A stretch of 5,648 nt of DNA from Deltaproteobacteria bacterium (GTDB lineage: Bacteria; Desulfobacterota; Desulfobacteria; Desulfobacterales; ETH-SRB1), in NCBI GenBank assembly GCA_030627405.1, contig DAOUSD010000140.1, forward strand, positions 1 through 5,648, written 5' to 3'. The notes beneath the pieces were generated by a model. It made no database searches. It worked only from the letters and a program-made list of their open reading frames with translations, and had not been told where the DNA came from. Of this stretch, positions 1 to 5,552 are shown in pieces. Within the stretch, counting starts at the first letter, position 1. The number at the start of each line of letters is the position of its first letter. Both the position numbers and the translations under genes were made by a program.

Positions 1-123
1 AACGATAATTTCACCCGAAAGTGGAGAAGATAAAGTACTGCCAACAGGCTTGCCGATTATCCTTGATAATTGTTCGGCCAGTATCTCAAGGCGGTTGCTG
101 GTAAAAATATTTAATCCGGGCAT
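1..123 (-). CDS. recC: RecC, exodeoxyribonuclease V gamma subunit (N-terminal 41 residues only)
   Basis: RecC is the subunit of the cytoplasmic RecBCD helicase-nuclease that recognises Chi sites during double-strand break repair and degradation of foreign linear DNA. Only the first 41 codons are present; the gene runs off the left edge. Read on the minus strand from the ATG at 123-121, the product begins MPGLNIFTSNRLEILAEQLS and continues to a stretch ending SPLSGEIIV. This matches the usual RecC start: a short beta strand, the (Y/F)xSNRLExLAxxL helix, then a 'PL.PE.I.V' strand. No good Shine-Dalgarno sequence lies before this ATG, so the exact start is less certain than the family. The gene is transcribed away from the carboxylase gene across a 216 bp gap. 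recB and recD would be expected further left, outside the window. The identification rests on the N-terminal motif alone. Confidence 0.8.
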   Translation of the reverse strand, partial: MPGLNIFTSNRLEILAEQLSRIIGKPVGSTLSSPLSGEIIV

Positions 124-130
124 AATATTT

Positions 131-154
131 TGGTCGAGTGGTCGAGTGGTTGAA
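131..154. repeat. 8-bp tandem repeat, TGGTCGAG x3 (third copy degenerate)
   Basis: Two exact copies of TGGTCGAG (131-138, 139-146) are followed by TGGTTGAA (147-154). The array lies just upstream of the recC start codon, inside its predicted leader. It belongs with the short-period tandem arrays seen elsewhere in the non-coding DNA of this window. The last copy and a half resemble a tRNA-Ser D-arm, but no tRNA is present. Confidence 0.85.
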
Positions 155-173
155 CGGTTACCATTTTTTATAA

Positions 174-202
174 AGTTTACCTGAGACATACATTTACGTC
201 AA
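174..202 (-). promoter_or_regulatory. Predicted sigma70-type promoter for recC
   Basis: On the minus strand there is a TTGACG -35 box (plus-strand 202-197), a 17 bp spacer and a TAAACT -10 box (179-174). These match the consensus at 5/6 and 4/6 positions. Transcription would begin near 167, giving a leader of about 44 nt that contains the TGGTCGAG repeat. The prediction is from sequence only. Confidence 0.45.
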
Positions 203-257
203 TACGAAAGCTGTCATAACATATCGCTCAAATAAGAAAAAAATCGGCGCACCCAGA

Positions 258-286
258 TTGACAAAAAACAATTAATAGGTTAATTT
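258..286 (+). promoter_or_regulatory. Possible sigma70-type promoter for the carboxylase gene
   Basis: A perfect TTGACA -35 box lies at 258-263. At 17 bp spacing the -10 position is a weak TAATTT (281-286, 3/6). An alternative GTTAAT (279-284, 4/6) has a shorter 15 bp spacer. Flanking DNA is strongly A/T-rich. The -10 region overlaps the 12-bp palindrome AATTTTAAAATT (282-293), which could act as an operator; that is speculation. Confidence 0.4.
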
Positions 287-331
287 TAAAATTTTGAAAG
301 AGACCTTAATTTTAAAAACCTTTGAGAGGAC
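280..331 (+). repeat. Imperfect 26-bp tandem duplication ending in the ribosome binding site
   Basis: The 12-mer TTAATTTTAAAA occurs at 280-291 and again at 306-317. Each copy is followed, with small shifts, by a TTTGA...GAG purine block (TTTTGAAAGAGACC in copy 1, ACCTTTGAGAGGAC in copy 2). The second purine block contains the carboxylase Shine-Dalgarno sequence AGAGGA (325-330), 9 nt before the ATG at 340. Copy 1 therefore looks like a decayed duplicate of the translation-initiation leader. Confidence 0.6.
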
Positions 332-339
332 AAACTACA

Positions 340-3300
340 ATGGATTCACCAATTAAAAACGTGAGGATAGGAGTTGCTAATCGTGGTATACCTGCTCTTC
401 GTATAGGAAGAACCATACAGGAAATGGGGGGAATTTATGTAGCCTTTGCTACAGAGGAAGATAAGACAGCCCCGCATGTTACCAAAGCAGATAAGGCATA
501 CACTATTCGAGCCGAAGGTGGATATCTGGATATAAAAGAAATCGTACGTATTGCAAAACAGCACAATATAAAGGCTCTTCATCCGGGTTGGGGTTTTGCA
601 GCAGAAAACAACCGATTCCCCTCTCTTTGCAAAGACAATGGAATTATTTTTATTGGTCCCTCTGAAGACCCCATGAAAAAACTGGGGAACAAAGTTAAGG
701 CCCGTGAAATTGCAAAGTCAGTTGATGTCCCTGTTATTCCCGGATCAGATGATGTGGTAACTCTTGATGAAGCAAAAAATATAGCCAAAAAAATCAGCTA
801 TCCGGTCATGATAAAAAGTGAAGGCGGCGGTGGTGGCAGAGGTATTGTAATAATTAATTCTCAAGAAGAGCTTGAGCACAACTTTGAAAAGGCTTCAGCT
901 ATTGCAGAGGCCAGTTTCGGCAATCCCAATTTATATATTGAAAAGTTTCTAACTTCCGTCAGGCATTTGGAAATACAAGCCATATGCGATCCCTCAGGCA
1001 ATTCAGTTGTGCTTGACGAGCGTGATTGCTCTGCACAGAGAAAGAACCAAAAATTGCTTGAGATAACCCCTTCACCGTGGAAAAAGCTGACTCCTGATTT
1101 AAGGAAAACTCTAAAAGATGCAACATTAAGAATAATATCGACTGCTGGTTATGACTCTATCGGCACCTTTGAGTTCCTGGTAGATGAAAATCTGAATTAC
1201 TATTTCATTGAAGCTAACACCAGGCTTCAAGTTGAACACGGCATAACAGAACTTACATATGGTATAGATCTGGTAGAAGAAATGATAAGAGTCTCCTTTG
1301 GCGAAAAATTGCGGTTAAATCAGGAAGACCTGAAACCAAGGGGATTCGCAATGCAGTGTCGTATAAATTTTGAAGACCCAAAGGTCAATTTTCAACCCAA
1401 TGCAGGTGAAATTACAAGATATCTCTCTCCCGGCGGCGAGGGCGTAAGGCTTGATTCATGTATTTTCAGCGGATATGAATTCCCAAAAGTTTATGATTCT
1501 CTTGGAAGCCTTCTCATGACACATGGTGCAACATGGGAAAAGACTCTGTCAATCATGAAAAGAGCTCTTTCCGAGTACTTTATAGATGGTTTAAAAACAA
1601 CAATTCCTTTTCACAAAAAAGTTATCTCTCATCCCAATTTCATTGATGGTGAAGTTAATACTAAATTTATCGATAATACTCCTGAACTCATGGTTTACAG
1701 GGAAGCTGTACCTGAAGAGATAAGGCTTTCATATCTAATGGCTGAAATTACAGCAAAAGGATATAATCCTTATTTAGGCCTTGGAAAATATCGAAAATTC
1801 GGAGATAGCATAGTCGGTCCAATGGCAGTTGACGTTTCTTCCGTTTCAAAAAAAGCTGCTAATGACCGTTCATATTCTCCACCTTTTGATCCTAACGGTC
1901 ATAGAGACAAAGTCCTTGATACACTTCGAACCTCAGAATACGTTGAGTTCTGCAATACTACTCCCAGAGATATCACACAGTCGGAAACCGGAAATCGATT
2001 CCGGCTTTATTCTGACCGCCTGATAGGCCCGCTTATTGACAGATGCGGATATGTATCTATTGAAAATGGTGGTGGTGCACATTACCATGTGGGAATGCTT
2101 GGATGTATGACAGATCCATGGGAAGAAGCTGAAGACTGGAATAGTTTTGCACCGAATACACAGAAGCTTATTTTGATACGCTCAACAAACATCCTTGGCT
2201 ATGCTCCGCAATGCCGGGAAATTATGCAGCGTACAGGCGAACTGATAAATAAGCACTACCATGTAATACGCTGTTTTGACTTTCTTAACCATATCGAAAA
2301 TATGGTACCATTCGCAGAAATCGCTTTAAAAGCTGAAAATCGTATTTTCGAACCGGCTATAAGTCTGAGCTGGGCGGAAGGTTTTGATGTACCTCATTAT
2401 CTTGGTGTGCTTGACGATATTCTATCAATGACGGGGCGTATTCTTGAATGCAGTAAGGATGAAGCATCTAAAAAAATAATTTTTTGCCTGAAAGATATGG
2501 CAGGAGTATGTCCCCCAAGGTTTATAAAAAGTCTTGTATCTGAAATACTTGATAAGTATCCTGACCTCATTATTCAATATCACCGTCATGCCACAGACGG
2601 GCTTGCAGTACCTGCTCTCGGCGCTGCTGCCCAGGCAGGAGCAAAAATTCTGGATGTCGCAGACGGCCCAAGTGTAAGATTCTACGGTCAGGCGGCTGTT
2701 ATGCCTGTTTTAGCTTATATCGAAGGTGAGCTCGGCTTAAAGACTCGTCTTGATAAAGAAAGAATCAGAGAAACAGCATTTGTTTTAAAACAGATTATGC
2801 CTGTTTATGATCATTACTGCAGGCCGACATTTCTTGGGGTTGATCACGACGTAACACTGCACGGGCTGCCGGGCGGTGCAACTTCAAGCAGCCAGGAAGG
2901 CGCCCTGAAACAAGGCTATGCATTCCTGCTTCCCAACATATTGCAAGTCCTTGAACTTCACAGAAAGCTGATCAGATACCATGACGTTACACCGGGCTCT
3001 CAGATTACCTGGACCAACGGATATTTAATGGTTGTTAATGCCTATGAACGGGGCGGAATGACGGAGGTGCAAAGGATCATAGATCTTTTAAAGAAAGTTA
3101 CTTCTGTCCCGGAAGATGAACTTGACGAAAAAACAAAAGAAGATCGCCGGATTATATTTATCAACGCAAACGATGCTCTGAAAAATCTTCTTTTGGGAAA
3201 ATTCGGCAAACTTCCTCTTGGATGGCCTTTGGTATGGGTTTATCAGTCAGTTTTCGGAGATAAATACGAGGAGGCTATTGCCAACAGGACAGAGAAAAGT

Positions 3301-4008
3301 CCTCTTAACTTCCTGCCATCTGTTGATATTGATGAATCAAAGAAAGAACTTGCTACTCACATAGGAAGAGAACCGAATGAAAATGAGCTGGTTAATTATC
3401 TCAATCATCCAGGAGATGCATTAAAACTGATAAAAAATCTTGAGAAATTCAGTGATCCGAACGTACTTCCGGATGATATATGGTTTGAGGGTCTTGAAAC
3501 AGGTGTTGAGCGTGAATTTAGAACTTCTGATGGAAAAGTCCATACCATAGAGATAATGCGCATCGGAAATGTAAGCAAGAATGGTACAAGACGAACTCGC
3601 TATAAACTGGATCATGAAGTTTTTGTACAGGAAATACAGGTTGAAAAAGGAGCAGCAGAAAAGCGTGGAGTTGAAATGGCTGATGAAGACAACCCCTATC
3701 ACATTGGTGCTCCATTTGATGCTGACCTCTGGCTTGTCCACAAAAAAGTCGGCGATAACGTTGAAGCAGGGGAAGAAATATTGAACCTCACGCTAATGAA
3801 GGTTGAATATGGAGTTACCTCTTCTGTGGGAGGTGTTGTAAAACGTGTTCTTGTATTCGCCGACTACAAGGCTGACAAAAAGATGATTCCAGTCAAAAAG
3901 GGACAGCTTCTCATTGAGCTTGCAGCGCCCCGTGAACGCTGCCGGAATTGCAATGCCCAGATAAATAAAGAAGATAAATTCTGTCCAAATTGTGGAAGCA
4001 AGCTTTAA
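340..4008 (+). CDS. pyc: Pyruvate carboxylase-like biotin enzyme with C-terminal zinc ribbon
   Basis: This 1222-residue cytoplasmic protein probably carboxylates pyruvate to oxaloacetate using ATP and bicarbonate through a carried biotin. Domains in order: biotin carboxylase about 6-450 (HPGWGF at 81, K159, five-glycine loop 162-166, E278, FIEANTRLQVEH from 289 with E291, N293, R295 and E299, R370); carboxyltransferase about 535-915 (RDITQS with D544 and Q547, R614, Y621, metal-site K718 in KDMAG, H748 and H750); PYC/OADA region about 920-1105; biotinyl domain about 1120-1196 with biotin lysine K1154 in LMKVE; then C1201, C1204, C1215 and C1218 as a zinc ribbon. Usual pyruvate carboxylases are about 1150 residues and lack the ribbon. 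Several carboxyltransferase pocket residues differ from the canonical enzyme, so another 2-oxoacid substrate is possible. The ATG at 340 is chosen over an in-frame TTG at 322 because AGAGGA lies 9 nt before it and the TTG overlaps that site. The domain architecture is certain; the substrate is inferred. Confidence 0.85.
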   Translation: MDSPIKNVRIGVANRGIPALRIGRTIQEMGGIYVAFATEEDKTAPHVTKADKAYTIRAEGGYLDIKEIVRIAKQHNIKALHPGWGFAAENNRFPSLCKDNGIIFIGPSEDPMKKLGNKVKAREIAKSVDVPVIPGSDDVVTLDEAKNIAKKISYPVMIKSEGGGGGRGIVIINSQEELEHNFEKASAIAEASFGNPNLYIEKFLTSVRHLEIQAICDPSGNSVVLDERDCSAQRKNQKLLEITPSPWKKLTPDLRKTLKDATLRIISTAGYDSIGTFEFLVDENLNYYFIEANTRLQVEHGITELTYGIDLVEEMIRVSFGEKLRLNQEDLKPRGFAMQCRINFEDPKVNFQPNAGEITRYLSPGGEGVRLDSCIFSGYEFPKVYDSLGSLLMTHGATWEKTLSIMKRALSEYFIDGLKTTIPFHKKVISHPNFIDGEVNTKFIDNTPELMVYREAVPEEIRLSYLMAEITAKGYNPYLGLGKYRKFGDSIVGPMAVDVSSVSKKAANDRSYSPPFDPNGHRDKVLDTLRTSEYVEFCNTTPRDITQSETGNRFRLYSDRLIGPLIDRCGYVSIENGGGAHYHVGMLGCMTDPWEEAEDWNSFAPNTQKLILIRSTNILGYAPQCREIMQRTGELINKHYHVIRCFDFLNHIENMVPFAEIALKAENRIFEPAISLSWAEGFDVPHYLGVLDDILSMTGRILECSKDEASKKIIFCLKDMAGVCPPRFIKSLVSEILDKYPDLIIQYHRHATDGLAVPALGAAAQAGAKILDVADGPSVRFYGQAAVMPVLAYIEGELGLKTRLDKERIRETAFVLKQIMPVYDHYCRPTFLGVDHDVTLHGLPGGATSSSQEGALKQGYAFLLPNILQVLELHRKLIRYHDVTPGSQITWTNGYLMVVNAYERGGMTEVQRIIDLLKKVTSVPEDELDEKTKEDRRIIFINANDALKNLLLGKFGKLPLGWPLVWVYQSVFGDKYEEAIANRTEKSPLNFLPSVDIDESKKELATHIGREPNENELVNYLNHPGDALKLIKNLEKFSDPNVLPDDIWFEGLETGVEREFRTSDGKVHTIEIMRIGNVSKNGTRRTRYKLDHEVFVQEIQVEKGAAEKRGVEMADEDNPYHIGAPFDADLWLVHKKVGDNVEAGEEILNLTLMKVEYGVTSSVGGVVKRVLVFADYKADKKMIPVKKGQLLIELAAPRERCRNCNAQINKEDKFCPNCGSKL

Positions 4009-4013
4009 TCTAA

Positions 4014-4034
4014 ATTGAATATTGAATACTGAAT
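4014..4034 (+). repeat. Heptamer tandem array ATTGAAT x3
   Basis: ATTGAAT (4014-4020), ATTGAAT (4021-4027) and ACTGAAT (4028-4034) lie in tandem, starting 5 nt after the carboxylase stop codon. The same heptamer family recurs in reverse orientation at 4251-4278. The two arrays bracket the inverted repeat between them. Confidence 0.85.
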
Positions 4035-4071
4035 ATTTGTTGTATCGCTTCGCTCTGTCTTTTTGTTAAAA

Positions 4072-4216
4072 GTTCACCACGGAACGACACGGAGTTTCAC
4101 TGAAAATTGAAAACAATGAGTAAGTGTAAATAGTCAGGTTCACAGTTCCAGTCGTGACCAAACAACCTGAACAGTTACGAGAATTCAGTGTATTTCCGTG
4201 AAAATCCGTGATGAAC
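4072..4216. repeat. Long imperfect inverted repeat, 34-bp arms around a 77-bp centre
   Basis: The left arm (4072-4105) starts GTTCACCACGGA and the reverse complement of the right arm (4183-4216) starts GTTCATCACGGA. By my hand alignment the arms match at 25 of 34 positions without gaps. Inside the loop, TCAGGTT (4134-4140) and AACCTGA (4164-4170) form a further perfect 7-bp pair. The CACCACGGA...ACACGGAG type of sequence resembles dispersed intergenic repeats I associate with deltaproteobacterial and related genomes. No coding potential is evident. It may be a small non-autonomous repeat element or a transcript hairpin. Confidence 0.7.
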
Positions 4217-4250
4217 TATTACTCTTTTTGTTATAAAATTAATAGAATAC

Positions 4251-4278
4251 CTTCAATCTTCAATCGACAATCTTCAAT
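4251..4278 (-). repeat. Heptamer tandem array CTTCAAT x4 (one copy degenerate)
   Basis: CTTCAAT (4251-4257), CTTCAAT (4258-4264), CGACAAT (4265-4271) and CTTCAAT (4272-4278). On the minus strand this reads ATTGAAG units, so it is the inverted counterpart of the ATTGAAT array at 4014-4034. Confidence 0.85.
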
Positions 4279-4284
4279 TTATAA

Positions 4285-4310
4285 CCCAGCCATATTGGCG
4301 GGGGTTTTTT
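4285..4310 (+). terminator. Probable rho-independent terminator
   Basis: CCC-A-GCC (4285-4291) can pair with GGC-G-GGG (4297-4303) around the loop ATATT, with one A.G mismatch in the stem. A run of six T (4305-4310) follows. It lies 276 bp after the carboxylase stop and upstream of the mqnE promoter, so it most likely ends the carboxylase transcript after the repeat region. Confidence 0.7.
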
Positions 4311-4340
4311 AATCCACAGATTACACTCTACAAAAAATCC

Positions 4341-4369
4341 TTGCTATGTTCCTTGTTTATTTCTATATA
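4341..4369 (+). promoter_or_regulatory. Possible sigma70-type promoter for mqnE
   Basis: TTGCTA (4341-4346), a 17 bp spacer and TATATA (4364-4369), each 4/6 to consensus. An overlapping TATAAA at 4368-4373 is closer to the -10 consensus but badly spaced. Transcription would begin around 4376. That falls after the first in-frame ATG (4373) and bears on the choice of mqnE start. Confidence 0.4.
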
Positions 4370-4402
4370 TAAATGACCATGTGGTCACAATCCAAAAATG
4401 AT

Positions 4403-5494
4403 ATGAAATATTCTTTTTTAGATAAAAGTTTATATGAAATAAAAGACAAGGTTGTTTCAGGTGAACGTCTTGGCTTTGAAGATGGCATTGCCCTTTATAA
4501 AAGCAATGATATAGTTGGCGTCGGGCATTTGGCAGATTATGTTCGCCGCAAACTTCACGGCAAAAAAGCCTTTTATGTTTACAATCAGCATTTAAACTTC
4601 ACAAATATTTGTCTGAATCGATGTCTGTTCTGCGCATTTTCAAGAGATGCCGGCGAAAAAGATGCCTTTGCTCTCTCCATTGATGATGTACGATCAAGGC
4701 TTATGGAACGTATTAATGAACCTGTTCGTGAATTACACGTTGTTGGAGGACTTAATTCTTCCCTTTCGTTTGACTATTATATCGAACTCCTCAATACCAT
4801 TAAGGAAGTACGTCCTGATTCAACTATTAAAGCTTTTACAGCAGTAGAAATAGACTATATTGCCGGAATTGGCGGCTTATCAATAGAAGAGACAATTGCC
4901 GAATTAAAAAAGGCCGGACTTGAAATGATCCCGGGCGGAGGCGCTGAGGTCATGAGCGACAGAGTCAGAAAAAAGCTGTTCCCCAAAAAGATAGACAGCA
5001 ACAGATGGCTTGAAATAATGGAAGCATCACACAGTGCAGGATTAACATCAAATGCAACCATGCTTTATGGTCATATAGAAACACTTAATGAACGCGTCGA
5101 TCACCTTATAAAATTAAGAGAACTTCAGGATAAAACAGGAGGGTTTACAGCATTTATCCCTCTTGCCTTTCATTCAAAAAATACAAAATTATCCCATATT
5201 CCAAGCACCACGGCATTTGACGATTTAAAGAACATAGCCCTGGCGCGTCTTATGCTTGATAATTTCAGCCATATAAAGGCATACTGGGTTATGATAGGCG
5301 AAAGGCTGGCACAGGTTGCCCTTTCATTTGGAGCCGATGATCTGGATGGTACAATAATTGAAGAAAAAATCACGCATATGGCTGGAGCAAAATCAGCAAA
5401 AGGTCTAAGCCGTGCCCAGATGGAACATCTTATATCTTCGGCAGGTTTCACGCCGGTTGAACGTGATTCTTTTTATAGACTTTCAGATAAATAA
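4403..5494 (+). CDS. mqnE: Aminodeoxyfutalosine synthase MqnE (radical SAM)
   Basis: MqnE catalyses an early step of the futalosine route to menaquinone. It adds the SAM-derived adenosyl radical to 3-[(1-carboxyvinyl)oxy]benzoate, giving 6-amino-6-deoxyfutalosine with loss of CO2. It acts in the cytosol with a [4Fe-4S] cluster. The 363-residue product has the cluster motif CLNRCLFC (C70, C74, C77) in the MqnE/MqnC/CofH context NFTNIC...FCAF, then PGGGAEV (177-183), SNATMLYGHIET (216-227), FIPLAFH (251-257), HIKAYWVMIG (290-299), FGADDLDGT (309-317) and HMAGA (325-329). The ATMLYGHIET and HIKAYWVM blocks point to MqnE rather than MqnC. The frame stays open upstream, with ATGs at 4373 and 4379. 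I prefer 4403 because homologues as I recall begin about a dozen residues before the IxxKVxxGERL motif and the predicted -10 box abuts 4373. None of the three starts has a clear Shine-Dalgarno sequence. No other mqn gene is in the window. Confidence 0.93.
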   Translation: MKYSFLDKSLYEIKDKVVSGERLGFEDGIALYKSNDIVGVGHLADYVRRKLHGKKAFYVYNQHLNFTNICLNRCLFCAFSRDAGEKDAFALSIDDVRSRLMERINEPVRELHVVGGLNSSLSFDYYIELLNTIKEVRPDSTIKAFTAVEIDYIAGIGGLSIEETIAELKKAGLEMIPGGGAEVMSDRVRKKLFPKKIDSNRWLEIMEASHSAGLTSNATMLYGHIETLNERVDHLIKLRELQDKTGGFTAFIPLAFHSKNTKLSHIPSTTAFDDLKNIALARLMLDNFSHIKAYWVMIGERLAQVALSFGADDLDGTIIEEKITHMAGAKSAKGLSRAQMEHLISSAGFTPVERDSFYRLSDK

Positions 5495-5508
5495 TTTCGA
5501 CCTGTGCG

Positions 5509-5536
5509 GTTAGCCATTAGCGTTTAGCCATTAGCA
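5509..5536 (+). repeat. Heptamer tandem array, NTTAGCN x4
   Basis: GTTAGCC (5509-5515), ATTAGCG (5516-5522), TTTAGCC (5523-5529) and ATTAGCA (5530-5536), which can also be read as two 14-bp units. It fills most of the 58 bp gap between mqnE and the next gene and stops just before that gene's ribosome binding site. Confidence 0.85.
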
Positions 5537-5552
5537 TTGAAAAGGGATGGAA

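Noticed and set aside
131..160. tRNA-Ser-like D-arm (GTGGTCGAGTGGTTGAAC)
   Set aside because: The D-arm resemblance is striking, but no acceptor stem, anticodon arm, variable arm or T-arm follows. The neighbouring DNA is A/T-rich and the similarity is explained by the 8-bp tandem repeat.
322..339. In-frame TTG start 18 nt upstream of the carboxylase ATG
   Set aside because: The TTG overlaps the start of the Shine-Dalgarno sequence that serves the ATG at 340, and the six extra residues have no family resemblance.
3421..3741. Open frame of 106 codons on the minus strand inside the carboxylase gene
   Set aside because: It is antisense to a strongly conserved coding frame, has no ribosome binding site or recognisable motif, and is Cys/Phe/Tyr-rich as expected for antisense shadow frames. 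Other short antisense frames were dropped for the same reasons.
4009..4071. Terminator directly after the carboxylase stop
   Set aside because: There is a T-rich stretch (about 4059-4067) after CGCTTCGCTC, but no stable GC-rich stem precedes it. The hairpin at 4285-4310 is far better.
4072..4216. CRISPR repeat or insertion sequence
   Set aside because: There are only two arms, in inverted not direct orientation, with no regular spacers and no transposase frame. It does not fit either class.
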